From: Prevotella sp.
GTDB taxonomy: Bacteria > Bacteroidota > Bacteroidia > Bacteroidales > Bacteroidaceae
Direction: 5' to 3'
NCBI GenBank assembly: GCA_017618275.1
Contig: JAFZUS010000028.1
Coordinates: 1-64,000 of the forward strand
Length of the DNA: 64,000 bases
The notes under the pieces: generated by a model
Seen by the model: the letters and a program-made list of their open reading frames with translations, nothing else
Database searches by the model: none
What the model was told of the DNA's origin: nothing
Translations under genes and position numbers: made by a program
In this document: positions 46,752 to 54,298 of the stretch, piece by piece
Layout: every line of letters starts with the position of its first letter
Position numbering within the stretch: position 1 is the first letter of the stretch

Positions 46752-47876
46752 ATGATAACAAGCGATCAATTAAAAGATGTTTTAGAGCGTGCCGATGCGC
46801 TGCATCGGTATCTCGAAATAGATAAGAAACAGATGGAGTACGAGGAGGAGGATCTTCGTACGCAGGCTCCTGACTTCTGGGAGGACCGCAAACGGGCCGA
46901 AGAACAGATGAAGAAGGTGAAGGGCATCAAGAAATGGCTCGACGGCTATAAGGAGGTACGTACCCTGGCCGATGAACTGCAACTGGCCTTCGATTTCTAC
47001 AAGGACGAGATGGTGACGGAGGAGGAGGTGGAAGATACCTACGCCAAGGCCGTTCAGGCCATCGAGGACTTGGAACTGAAGAATATGCTCCGTCAGAAGG
47101 AGGACCCGATGGAGGCCGTGCTGAAGATCAACAGCGGAGCCGGTGGTACGGAAGCACAGGACTGGGCCTCGATGCTGATGCGTATGTATATGCGTTGGGC
47201 GGAGGCACACGGTTATAAGGTGACCGTCTCCAACCTGCTCGACGGTGATGAGGCGGGCATCAAGAGTGTGACGATGCAGATAGAGGGAGGCGACTATGCC
47301 TACGGTTATCTGAAATCGGAGAACGGTGTCCACCGTCTGGTGCGCGTGTCGCCGTTTAATGCCCAGGGCAAGCGTATGACGAGTTTTGCCTCTGTGTTCG
47401 TCTCGCCGCTGGTGGATGACACCATCGAGGTGTATGTCGATCCCGCCAAACTGTCGTGGGACACGTTCCGTAGCAGCGGTGCAGGTGGACAGAATGTCAA
47501 CAAGGTGGAGTCGGGTGTGCGTCTGCGCTACTGGTACACCGACCCCGATACGGGCGAGGAGGAGGAAATCCTCATCGAGAACACGGAGACACGTGACCAG
47601 CCCAAGAACAAGGAGCGCGCCATGACACTGCTGAAATCGCAACTCTACGACCGTGCGATGAAGAAGCGCCTAGAAGCACAGGCGAAGATCGAGGCGGGAA
47701 AGAAGAAGATAGAGTGGGGCAGTCAGATACGTTCCTACGTCTTCGATGACCGCCGTGTCAAGGATCACCGCACCAACTACCAAACCACCGATGTCGATGC
47801 CGTGATGAACGGCAAGATCGATGACTTCATCAAGGCCTACCTCATGGAGTTTCCTTCCTCTGACGAGGAAAATTAG
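46752..47876 (+). CDS. prfB: Peptide chain release factor 2
   Basis: A 374-aa release factor that recognises UGA and UAA stop codons and triggers peptide release. The stop-codon reading tripeptide of RF2, SPF, is at residues 200-202 (RVSPFNAQGKR), and the catalytic GGQ at 245-247 (SGAGGQNVNKVES). The N-terminus MITSDQLKDVLERADALHRYL aligns with E. coli RF2. At the place where most bacteria have an in-frame UGA and a +1 frameshift site (after RYL), this gene reads CTC GAA with no stop, so the autoregulatory frameshift is missing. ATG 46752 is chosen because residues encoded upstream come from a repeat arm. Cytoplasmic; essential in general. Confidence 0.95.
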   Translation: MITSDQLKDVLERADALHRYLEIDKKQMEYEEEDLRTQAPDFWEDRKRAEEQMKKVKGIKKWLDGYKEVRTLADELQLAFDFYKDEMVTEEEVEDTYAKAVQAIEDLELKNMLRQKEDPMEAVLKINSGAGGTEAQDWASMLMRMYMRWAEAHGYKVTVSNLLDGDEAGIKSVTMQIEGGDYAYGYLKSENGVHRLVRVSPFNAQGKRMTSFASVFVSPLVDDTIEVYVDPAKLSWDTFRSSGAGGQNVNKVESGVRLRYWYTDPDTGEEEEILIENTETRDQPKNKERAMTLLKSQLYDRAMKKRLEAQAKIEAGKKKIEWGSQIRSYVFDDRRVKDHRTNYQTTDVDAVMNGKIDDFIKAYLMEFPSSDEEN

Positions 47877-48328
47877 TAATTAGGAATTAGAAATTAGAAA
47901 TTGTGATTACCTGATTATGCTGAAAAGGCCCGAAAATGTTATCCTACAGAAAACAGAAGATTTTAGCGATAGGATTGTCAGAATGTATAAATATCTTTTG
48001 CGTAAGAAAGAGGGTAATTCAGACTTGTTGAAACAGGTGTTACGTAGTGGAACAAGTGTAGGAGCTAATACTGCAGAGAGTCAGTATGCACAAAGCAAGG
48101 CTGACTTCTTGACGAAATTGACAATAGCCTTGAAAGAGGCTAACGAAACAAAGTTTTGGTTGGCTCGGCTATATGCGGCAGAACACCTGTCAGAAACAGA
48201 ATATAATTCAATCATCAATGATAATGTTGAAATCATCAAATTATTAACAAGTATAACAAAAACGGTAAAGAGGAATCAGCAGGAGTAATCACAATTACTC
48301 ATTACTAATTACTCATTACTAATTAAAA
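47875..48328. repeat. Inverted-arm repeat element carrying the four-helix-bundle gene
   Basis: The left arm (TTAGTAATTAGGAATTAG, ending ATTGTGATTACCTG, to 47912) and right arm (GGAGTAATCACAATTA then ACTCATT-type heptamers, from about 48281) are inverted and enclose exactly one gene. The right arm supplies its stop codon. Similar arms around non-coding interiors occur elsewhere in the window. Confidence 0.65.
47917..48288 (+). CDS. Four-helix-bundle protein (S23/IVP, Avd-like family)
   Basis: A 123-aa helical protein of the family first known from 23S rRNA intervening sequences and related to the Avd accessory proteins of diversity-generating retroelements. Typical features are the early DFSDRIVRMYKYL helix, LLKQVLRSGTSVGANTAESQYAQSKADFL with the conserved G-T-S-x-G-A-N and the Gln/Ser turn, KEANETKFWLARL, and a last helix ending in IKLLTSITKTVK. 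Members form pentameric barrels and bind nucleic acid. No reverse transcriptase or template repeat lies nearby, so it is not part of a visible retroelement. It is enclosed by inverted 7-bp-repeat arms, and non-coding elements in the window keep what seems to be its 3' end, so it may travel with them. Confidence 0.88.
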   Translation: MLKRPENVILQKTEDFSDRIVRMYKYLLRKKEGNSDLLKQVLRSGTSVGANTAESQYAQSKADFLTKLTIALKEANETKFWLARLYAAEHLSETEYNSIINDNVEIIKLLTSITKTVKRNQQE

Positions 48329-48337
48329 AAATGTATT

Positions 48338-48496
48338 ATGGCACAGATTGCAAAAGCATCAAAGGCAACCGGTAAGAAGGTGGCTTATCAGAAGAAAGTA
48401 GAAGACAAGGGTAAGAAAGTGGTGAACTGGATTTTCGCAGCGCTCATTGCACTCGCCCTCTTGTTTGTGGTCTATTCCGTCTTTATCGTTTCTTAA
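48338..48496 (+). CDS. Small single-span membrane protein
   Basis: A 52-aa protein: a basic, Lys-rich N-terminal half (MAQIAKASKATGKKVAYQKK) followed by one membrane helix (WIFAALIALALLFVVYSVFI). The stop overlaps the start of the CYTH gene by one base (TAATG), which supports translation of both and coupling. The family is not recognised. An inner membrane location with the Lys-rich end in the cytoplasm is predicted from the positive-inside rule. It may be a small partner of the CYTH protein, but only the coupling suggests this. Confidence 0.7.
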   Translation: MAQIAKASKATGKKVAYQKKVEDKGKKVVNWIFAALIALALLFVVYSVFIVS

Positions 48497-48972
48497 TGAG
48501 CGGACTGGAGATAGAACGCAAATTCCTGGTGAAAGGCGAAGGCTATAAGCAACAGGCATATAGCCATAGCCACATCCAACAAGGTTATATCTGCAGCAGT
48601 CACGGACGTACCGTCAGGGTACGCATCCGTGACGAACGCGGATACCTGACCATCAAAGGCCCCTCGGAGAACGGCGGACTGAGTCGCTATGAGTTTGAGA
48701 AGGAGATCACGCTCGACGAGGCGGAACACCTGATGCAACTCTGTGAACCGGGCATCATCGACAAGACCCGTTGGCTCGTGAAGAGCGGTAGTCATACCTT
48801 TGAGGTGGATGAGTTCTTTGGCGAGAACGAAGGACTGGTGATGGCCGAGGTGGAACTTGGTGCAGAGGACGAAGCCTATGAAAAACCCGATTTCATCGGT
48901 CAGGAAGTCACCGGCGATCGCCGTTACTACAACTCACATCTGAGGAAACTTCCATTTGCAAAATGGAAGTAA
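48496..48972 (+). CDS. CYTH-domain triphosphate tunnel enzyme
   Basis: A 158-aa member of the CYTH superfamily (triphosphate tunnel metalloenzymes; tripolyphosphatases and class IV adenylyl cyclases). The signature ExExK is at residues 5-9 (EIERK), and alternating charged residues of the tunnel follow: RVRIRDERGYLTIKG, YEFEKEI, DKTRWLV, FEVDEFFGENEGLVMAEVEL. The size fits the short bacterial form, which is usually an inorganic polyphosphatase; the substrate here is inferred from family only. Coupled to the small membrane protein upstream. The stop abuts a 7-bp-repeat stretch shared with the converging VanZ-like gene. Confidence 0.88.
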   Translation: MSGLEIERKFLVKGEGYKQQAYSHSHIQQGYICSSHGRTVRVRIRDERGYLTIKGPSENGGLSRYEFEKEITLDEAEHLMQLCEPGIIDKTRWLVKSGSHTFEVDEFFGENEGLVMAEVELGAEDEAYEKPDFIGQEVTGDRRYYNSHLRKLPFAKWK

Positions 48973-49009
48973 TGAGTAATTACTCATTACTAATTATTCA
49001 TTATTTTCT
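48971..49009. repeat. Fused 7-bp repeat arms between converging genes
   Basis: AATGAGTAATTACTCATT is a perfect 18-bp palindrome at 48971-48988, made by the two arm types meeting with no interior. The adjoining heptamers provide the VanZ-like gene's last codons (MNN) and stop. Confidence 0.6.
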
Positions 49010-49382
49010 TTCCTATCATCCCAATTACTGCCGCAACGGTGACACCCGTGGCATTGGCGGCCAGGTCGAGAAAGTCGCCGTTGCGATGACCGAAGGTGCA
49101 GTATTCCTGCAATAACTCCAACACACCACTCATGAGGATGGGTCCTAGCCAGCCCCAGAAAAACAGTTTTTCCCAATCATACGTCTTGTGCTTGAAATAG
49201 TATTCCAGCCAGACGACGGTGAAAGTACCGCCGTACATCAGGATATGGACCCATTTGTCGATGAAACGGACATTATCGAGTGGGGTTTGGGGGAAGATGG
49301 GAGTCAGCGACAAAATCCATATCAGGGCGATACAGATGCAGGACAACGGATATTTCTTGACGAAATGACGGATTAAATTCAT
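48990..49382 (-). CDS. VanZ-family membrane protein
   Basis: A 130-aa protein with about four membrane helices. It shows the VanZ-like pattern: YPLSCICIALIWILSLTP in the first helix, DNVRFIDKWVHILMYGGTF with the conserved D-K-x-x-H-x-x-x-Y/F-x-x motif, a GPILMSGVLELLQEY second motif and a final NGDFLDLAANATGVTVA stretch (D-x-x-N-x-x-G). The family is named for a teicoplanin-resistance protein, but most chromosomal members have no known function. ATG 49382 is preferred; the frame upstream passes through repeat and promoter sequence. A -7 box at 49403-49410 fits this start. The last codons come from a repeat arm. Confidence 0.85.
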   Translation of the reverse strand: MNLIRHFVKKYPLSCICIALIWILSLTPIFPQTPLDNVRFIDKWVHILMYGGTFTVVWLEYYFKHKTYDWEKLFFWGWLGPILMSGVLELLQEYCTFGHRNGDFLDLAANATGVTVAAVIGMIGKKIMNN

Positions 49383-49402
49383 CTTTGTTACAATTTCGGC
49401 TG

Positions 49403-49410
49403 CAAAAGTA
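49403..49410 (-). promoter_or_regulatory. -7 box of the VanZ-like gene
   Basis: TACTTTTG on the minus strand, 20 nt before ATG 49382; no TTG at the usual distance. Confidence 0.45.
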
Positions 49411-49453
49411 CTAAATAATTCACAATTCATAATGCATAATGCATAATTATTTG

Positions 49454-49461
49454 TAATTTTG
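49454..49461 (+). promoter_or_regulatory. -7 box of the first NSS transporter
   Basis: TAATTTTG on the plus strand, 27 nt before ATG 49489, preceded by ATGCATA-type repeats (49427-49446). No clear -33 box. Confidence 0.45.
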
Positions 49462-49488
49462 CAGGCAAATATTGAGAGAAAAGAGCAA

Positions 49489-50859
49489 ATGGCTAAATTA
49501 GAAAGAGCGAATTTCGGAAGTAAACTCGGAGTGATTCTGGCCACGGCGGGTTCAGCCGTGGGACTGGGCAATGTATGGCGCTTCCCCTATATGACGGGAC
49601 AGAATGGCGGAGCCGTATTCATCCTGATCTACATGGGGTGCGTGCTGTTGTTGGGCATTCCCTGTATGATCAGCGAGTTTATCATCGGACGTCATGCACA
49701 GGCCAATACTGCCCGTGCCTATCGTAAGGTGGGAGGCAGGAATCCATTATCGCTCATCGGTTATATGAGTGTGCTCACAGGATTCCTCATCACAGGTTAT
49801 TATGCTGTGGTGTCGGGATGGTGCCTCCAGTATATCTGGGCCTCTCTGCTCGGACACCTGAACAGCGGCGACCCGACCTACTTCAAGGATTATTTCGTAC
49901 AGTTTTCCGAAGACCCCGTAAAGCCGATCTTCTGGACGCTTCTGATGCTCTTGGCAACCTATTTTATCATCGAACATGGGGTGCGCGACGGCATTGAACG
50001 GGCTTCGAAACTGCTGATGCCCACCTTATTTATTATATTACTGATTATCGTCGGGGCGGCTTGTCTGTTGCCGAATGCCTCCAAAGGCATTGAGTTTCTG
50101 TTTAAGCCAGACTGGAACATGATCAACGGCGATGTGTTCCTAGGGGCTCTCGGACAGTCGTTCTATTCGATGAGCATCGCCATGGGCTGCATCTGTACCT
50201 ACGCCAGTTATTTCTCCAAACAGACTAACCTGACGACTTCTGCCGTCCAGATCGGTGTCATCGACTCAGTGGTGGCTGTCCTCGCAGGACTGATGATTTT
50301 CCCGGCAGCCTTCTCGGTAGGCGTGAATCCTGACAGTGGTCCCTCGCTGATCTTCATCACCCTGCCAAACGTTTTCCAGCAGGCCTTTAGCAGTCTGCCG
50401 GTATTAGGCTATGTCATCTCCCTGCTGTTCTATCTGCTCTTGTCGTTGGCAGCATTGACCTCCCTGATGTCACTCCATGAGGTGAGCACGTCGTTCTTCC
50501 AGGAAGAGTGTCACATCACGCGCAGGTCGGCAGCCTTGATCGTGACCGTCTCTTGCTGCATTATCGGAGCCTTCTGCTCTCTGTCGCTCGGACCTACGGG
50601 ACAGTTCATGCATGTCTTGGGCAAATCTCTGTTTGACATCTTCGACTTTGTGACAGGTCAGATATTCCTACCGGTTGTCGGTTTTCTGACTTGTATCTTG
50701 ATTGGTTGGTTCGTGCCGCATAAGTTGGTGCGTGACGAGTTTACGAATTACGGGACGCTACGGGTGCAGCATTTCTTCCATGTCTATCTCTTCCTAGTGA
50801 AGTACGTCTGTCCGATCTGTATCTTGTTTATCTTCCTGCATCAATTAGGACTATTGTAA
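49489..50859 (+). CDS. Sodium-dependent NSS-family transporter, copy 1
   Basis: A 456-aa, roughly 11- to 12-helix transporter of the neurotransmitter:sodium symporter family (LeuT fold), probably taking up amino acids with sodium. The family core is clear: SKLGVILATAGSAVGLGNVWRFPYM in helix 1 with the unwound sodium/substrate site, GGAVFILIYMGCVLLLGIP, a YYAVVSGWCLQYI helix 3, an ASYFSKQTNL segment, and LPNVFQQAF. ATG 49489 is chosen over an upstream frame extension that overlaps the promoter. Followed after 42 nt, mostly a repeat arm, by a close paralogue. The substrate cannot be read from the sequence. Confidence 0.93.
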   Translation: MAKLERANFGSKLGVILATAGSAVGLGNVWRFPYMTGQNGGAVFILIYMGCVLLLGIPCMISEFIIGRHAQANTARAYRKVGGRNPLSLIGYMSVLTGFLITGYYAVVSGWCLQYIWASLLGHLNSGDPTYFKDYFVQFSEDPVKPIFWTLLMLLATYFIIEHGVRDGIERASKLLMPTLFIILLIIVGAACLLPNASKGIEFLFKPDWNMINGDVFLGALGQSFYSMSIAMGCICTYASYFSKQTNLTTSAVQIGVIDSVVAVLAGLMIFPAAFSVGVNPDSGPSLIFITLPNVFQQAFSSLPVLGYVISLLFYLLLSLAALTSLMSLHEVSTSFFQEECHITRRSAALIVTVSCCIIGAFCSLSLGPTGQFMHVLGKSLFDIFDFVTGQIFLPVVGFLTCILIGWFVPHKLVRDEFTNYGTLRVQHFFHVYLFLVKYVCPICILFIFLHQLGLL

Positions 50860-50897
50860 TCATAATTTCTAATTCCTAATTTCTAATTCCTAATTAA
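50860..50897. repeat. Solo 7-bp repeat arm between the two transporters
   Basis: TCATAATTTCTAATTCC then TAATTTCTAATTCCTAATTA fills the gap between the two NSS genes. It has right-arm orientation; no left arm is nearby. Confidence 0.55.
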
Positions 50898-50901
50898 AAA
50901 T

Positions 50902-52254
50902 ATGAGTGAGAGGGGTGGTTTCGGAAGCAGGCTCGGCATTGTGCTGGCGACGGCGGGATCGGCCGTGGGACTGGGCAATGTGTGGCGCTTCCCGTATATG
51001 ACGGGACATAATGGCGGGGCAGCCTTTATCCTGATTTATTTAGGCTGTATCCTGATGTTGGGTATCCCTGGGATGGTCAGCGAGTTTATCGTGGGCCGTC
51101 ACTCACAGGCGAATGCTTTTCGTGCCTATGCCAGTTTCACCAAAGGGAAAGGCTGGGGCTTGGTGGGTATCTTAGGTGTCATCACCTCCACGATTATCCT
51201 TGGTTTCTATGCAGTGGTGGCGGGCTGGTGCCTGCAGTACCTCGGAGTGTCTGTCGTCGGTGGACTGGAAGGTGATACGGGTTATGTGCAACAGTACTTC
51301 CAGACGTTCTCGGGCGATCCCGTGAAACCGGCTGTCTTGGGAATCGCCTTTATCCTGATCACGCATTTCATCATCGTACGGGGTGTGCAGAACGGCATCG
51401 AACGGGCTTCGAAGTTGCTGATGCCATTGCTCTTTGTCCTGCTGTTGGTCATCGTCATTGCTTCGTGCTCGTTGCCAAATGCATCGAAGGGTATAGAGTT
51501 CCTGTTGAAGCCCGATTTCTCGAAGGTCACCAACAGCGTATTCCTCGAGGCCTTGGGTCAGGCGTTCTTCTCGCTGAGTCTTGGTACGGCCTGTCTCTGC
51601 ACCTACGCCAGTTATTTCTCGAAGCATACCCGTCTGTTGGCTTCTGCCACACAGATTGCCTTGTTGGACTTTCTGATTGCGCTGTTGGCGGGCCTGATGA
51701 TCTTCCCTGCCGCTTTCTCCGTAGGGGTGCAACCCGACAGTGGTCCTTCGCTGATCTTCATCACCCTGCCGAATGTGTTCCAACAGGCGTTTGCGTTTAT
51801 GCCTGTCTTGGGTTATGTCATCTCCATCATGTTCTATGCCCTGTTGGTGTTCGCCGCCCTCACTTCCACCATCTCCATGCACGAAATTGGGACGGCTTTC
51901 TTCCATGAGGAACTGAAGATGAAACGCTCGTATGCGGCCTGGATCCTGACGGTGGTGTGCAGTGTGATTGCCGTATTCTGTTCCCTGTCGGTGGGGAGGT
52001 CTGAGATTCAGTTGTTTGGCAAACCGCTCATGGACTTCTGCGACTACCTGACGGCTCAGATCATGTTGCCTGCTGGTGCCCTGTTGACGAGCATCCTCGT
52101 GGGATGGTTTGCCTCGAAGGCTCTGGTGCGTGAGGAGTTTACGAACTGGGAGACAACGGGCAAGTCATTGTTTGGCATCTACGTGTTCTGTGTCCGATAT
52201 GTCGTACCCGTCTGTATCTTCCTGATCCTGATGCATCAGTTTGGAGTCATATAA
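50902..52254 (+). CDS. Sodium-dependent NSS-family transporter, copy 2
   Basis: A 450-aa paralogue of the preceding gene, sharing SRLGIVLATAGSAVGLGNVW, the FYAVVAGWCLQYL helix, FILITHFIIVRGVQNGIERASKLLMP, LFSLS-type helix 6 (QAFFSLSLGTACLCTYASYF) and QPDSGPSLIFITLPNVFQQAF almost residue for residue. The two copies differ most in the extracellular loop after helix 3 and near the C-terminus, where substrate access may differ. Tandem NSS pairs are common in Bacteroidales. Its stop is followed directly by a repeat arm and then the helix-hairpin-helix gene. Confidence 0.93.
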   Translation: MSERGGFGSRLGIVLATAGSAVGLGNVWRFPYMTGHNGGAAFILIYLGCILMLGIPGMVSEFIVGRHSQANAFRAYASFTKGKGWGLVGILGVITSTIILGFYAVVAGWCLQYLGVSVVGGLEGDTGYVQQYFQTFSGDPVKPAVLGIAFILITHFIIVRGVQNGIERASKLLMPLLFVLLLVIVIASCSLPNASKGIEFLLKPDFSKVTNSVFLEALGQAFFSLSLGTACLCTYASYFSKHTRLLASATQIALLDFLIALLAGLMIFPAAFSVGVQPDSGPSLIFITLPNVFQQAFAFMPVLGYVISIMFYALLVFAALTSTISMHEIGTAFFHEELKMKRSYAAWILTVVCSVIAVFCSLSVGRSEIQLFGKPLMDFCDYLTAQIMLPAGALLTSILVGWFASKALVREEFTNWETTGKSLFGIYVFCVRYVVPVCIFLILMHQFGVI

Positions 52255-52292
52255 ATTAGGAATTAGGAATTAGGAATTAGAAATTATGATTA
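52254..52292. repeat. Solo 7-bp repeat arm after the second transporter
   Basis: Heptamers AATTAGG, AATTAGG, AATTAGG and AATTAGA end in AATTATGATTACCTGATG, the same left-arm terminus as the element at 47875 (AATTGTGATTACCTGATT). No right arm follows within the next gene. Confidence 0.55.
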
Positions 52293-52301
52293 CCTGATGC
52301 T

Positions 52302-53012
52302 ATGAAAATACTAAGTGAGTTTTTTTATTTGAGGAAGTCGGATAGGAAGGTGATTCTTACCTTGCTCTGCGTGATTGCCATTGCCCTCGTCGTTATCTTC
52401 CTGACGGGTGGCGAGAATAGTGAGTCGAATGCACTCGTGGCTGCTGACAGTGTCCCTGCGAAGCAGAACTATCGTGACTCCTTCCGTCGTCAACCCTATC
52501 GCGACAGAACGGTCTATGTCCGCACGAAGGTGGTTTATCGCGACACAGCCTTCAGTCGAGGAAAGGCTTTGGTTGACGTAGAGCATGACTCTGTGGTGGC
52601 CCATTATCAGACGAAGATCAAGGCTGGTGAGCATATTGTACTGAACACGGCAGACACCACCCAACTGAAGATGGTGCCAGGCATCGGGTCTTATTTTGCA
52701 CGGAAAGTGGTGCAGTACGGACAGCGTCTGGGAGGTTATGTGAGTATCGATCAACTCGATGAAATCGAGAATTTTCCTCTGGATGCCAAGGACTATCTGG
52801 TCATTGAGAACGCCCATCCCCATAAGTTGAATGTCAACACGCTCTCGCTCAACGACCTGAAAAAGCACCCTTACATCAATTTCTATCAGGCCCGTGCTAT
52901 CACGGATTACCGTCGCCTACATGGACCCCTCAAGAGTCTTCAGGACCTCCGCCTCTCCAAAGACTTCCCCCCAGAAACCATCGCCCGCCTCACCCCCTAC
53001 GTGGAATATTAA
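52302..53012 (+). CDS. Helix-hairpin-helix (ComEA-like) membrane-anchored protein
   Basis: A 236-aa protein: short cytoplasmic start, one membrane helix (VILTLLCVIAIALVVIFL), a linker of about 70 residues, then two helix-hairpin-helix units. The first is INTAD-like here as LNTADTTQLKMVPGIGSYFARKVVQY (about residues 113-138, with the PGIG hairpin), the second LNVNTLSLNDLKKHPYINFYQARAI. The arrangement resembles ComEA-type DNA-binding proteins of Gram-negatives, which pull in DNA during uptake, but no other competence gene is visible; a DNA-repair or other role is possible. The C1 peptidase gene starts 17 nt downstream, so the two may form an operon. Confidence 0.8.
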   Translation: MKILSEFFYLRKSDRKVILTLLCVIAIALVVIFLTGGENSESNALVAADSVPAKQNYRDSFRRQPYRDRTVYVRTKVVYRDTAFSRGKALVDVEHDSVVAHYQTKIKAGEHIVLNTADTTQLKMVPGIGSYFARKVVQYGQRLGGYVSIDQLDEIENFPLDAKDYLVIENAHPHKLNVNTLSLNDLKKHPYINFYQARAITDYRRLHGPLKSLQDLRLSKDFPPETIARLTPYVEY

Positions 53013-53029
53013 CAAAATAAGATATAGCA

Positions 53030-54106
53030 ATGAAGAATCTTTTAGCATTCATACTGATGGCGTTAAGTCCGCTTGCTGTTCAGGCAGCGGATGGGGAGCA
53101 GGACTCCCTGACATTCACCATCATCAAGGAGAATCCCATCACCTCAGTAAAGAACCAGAACCGTAGCGGTACCTGTTGGGATTTCGCGACGGTGGGATTC
53201 TTCGAGGGTGAGATACTCCGTAAGACAGGTCGCACCTACGACCTCTGTGAGATGTTCGTGGCGAATAAGAACTATGTGGATGAGGCCATCTATCACGTCA
53301 GGATGCATGGCGACAGCCGTTTCTCAGAGGGTGGCTCAGCAGATGATGTGCTCTCGGTACTGAAGACGCATGGTATCTGTCCTGAGGAGGCGATGCCTGC
53401 GCCAGGTACGCTGACGGGTGACTCACTGGCAAACTTCACTGAATTTTTCAGTGTGCTTACGCCCTACATCGAGGCTGTGGCCAAAAGCAAGGCGAAGAAA
53501 CTCTCGCGCCAGTGGCTCGAAGGCTATCAGGCCATCCTCGATGCCTATCTGGGAAAATGCCCTGAACTGTTTGTCTATGAGGGAAAGGAATATACCCCAA
53601 AGAGTTTTGCGGAGAGCCTTGGTCTTGACTTCGACGACTATGTGAGCATCACCAGTTTCACGCATCATCCTTTCTACACGTCGTTCTACATTGAGGCACC
53701 TTATAAGTGGCGCCCCAGTTTGAGTTATAACGTGCCGCTCGACTCTCTTATGATTATCATCGATACTGCCCTTGACAAGGGTTACAATGTCTGCTGGGGT
53801 GGTGACGTGAGTGGCAATGGATTCAATCGTCAGGGGCTGGCACAAGAGGATGTCACGCCAACTCAGGAACTGCGCCAACAGCGGTTTGATGCGTGGGACG
53901 CCACCTACGATCATGTGATGCTGATCTATGGAAAGGCCAAGGACCAGAAGGGCAACGAGTACTATCTGGTGAAGAACTCTTGGGGCGAGGCGGGTGCTCA
54001 TAAGGGTATCTGGTATATGCGCAAGAACTATATTGCTCTGAATACCACCTATATCTTCCTGAACCGCCACGCGCTCAATATTCAACTCCCTTGCCTTGAT
54101 AATTAA
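53030..54106 (+). CDS. C1-family cysteine peptidase (bleomycin hydrolase/PepC-like), exported
   Basis: A 358-aa papain-fold peptidase with a signal peptide (MKNLLAFILMALSPLAVQA). The catalytic residues can be placed: Gln in KNQNRSGTCWDFA as the oxyanion-hole residue, Cys 49 in the same motif, His 295 in TYDHVMLIYG and Asn 316 in VKNSWGE. The order Q-C-H-N and the FATVGFFEGEILRKTG helix fit the C1B aminopeptidase C/bleomycin hydrolase group, but the export signal is characteristic of Bacteroidetes members that work in the periplasm or outside. Length is shorter than bleomycin hydrolase (about 450 aa), mainly in the middle insertions. Substrate unknown. Confidence 0.88.
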   Translation: MKNLLAFILMALSPLAVQAADGEQDSLTFTIIKENPITSVKNQNRSGTCWDFATVGFFEGEILRKTGRTYDLCEMFVANKNYVDEAIYHVRMHGDSRFSEGGSADDVLSVLKTHGICPEEAMPAPGTLTGDSLANFTEFFSVLTPYIEAVAKSKAKKLSRQWLEGYQAILDAYLGKCPELFVYEGKEYTPKSFAESLGLDFDDYVSITSFTHHPFYTSFYIEAPYKWRPSLSYNVPLDSLMIIIDTALDKGYNVCWGGDVSGNGFNRQGLAQEDVTPTQELRQQRFDAWDATYDHVMLIYGKAKDQKGNEYYLVKNSWGEAGAHKGIWYMRKNYIALNTTYIFLNRHALNIQLPCLDN

Positions 54107-54124
54107 AGCCTTTATTCCGTTAAG

Positions 54125-54190
54125 TTGTTGCTATTTTAATAAGTCGCTTGCCAGACCAACTGGGGCTCTTACCCTAAATAGGTTCCATTC
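54125..54190 (-). ncRNA. Candidate structured RNA A, divergent from dinD
   Basis: On the minus strand, downstream of a canonical promoter, lies a three-tier hairpin: outer stem TAAATAG (54175-54181) with CTATTTTA (54131-54138), middle TAAG/CTTA (54140-54143, 54068-equivalent 54168-54171) and GC/GC (54146-54147, 54165-54166), inner CCAG/CTGG (54151-54154, 54160-54163) with a 5-nt loop. The 56-bp core is identical to RNA B. No clear terminator is seen. Confidence 0.6.
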
Positions 54191-54196
54191 ATGCAG

Positions 54197-54227
54197 CAAA
54201 GATATACTCTTTTTCTGATATCTGCAA
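54197..54227 (-). promoter_or_regulatory. Minus-strand promoter of structured RNA A
   Basis: TTG at 54227-54225 and TATCTTTG at 54204-54197 with exactly 20 nt between. It fires away from dinD. Confidence 0.65.
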
Positions 54228-54243
54228 GTATTTCCTTTTTTTC

Positions 54244-54274
54244 TTGCTCATTTCCCAAATTTGTAATAAATTTG
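54244..54274 (+). promoter_or_regulatory. dinD promoter with operator-like spacer
   Basis: TTG at 54244-54246, 20-nt spacer, TAAATTTG at 54267-54274. The spacer holds CATTTCCCAAAT (54249-54260), an ATTT-CCC-AAAT inverted repeat found at the same offset in the promoter at 55384. A repressor site is likely. Confidence 0.65.
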
Positions 54275-54298
54275 CAAGCAAAATCAAACAATAGTAAT

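Noticed and set aside
47917-48288. Four-helix-bundle gene as the Avd component of a diversity-generating retroelement
   Set aside because: No reverse transcriptase, template repeat or variable target gene is seen nearby.
49383-49571. Longer start for the VanZ-like gene
   Set aside because: The extra residues overlap a -7 box, the ATGCATA repeats and the divergent transporter gene.
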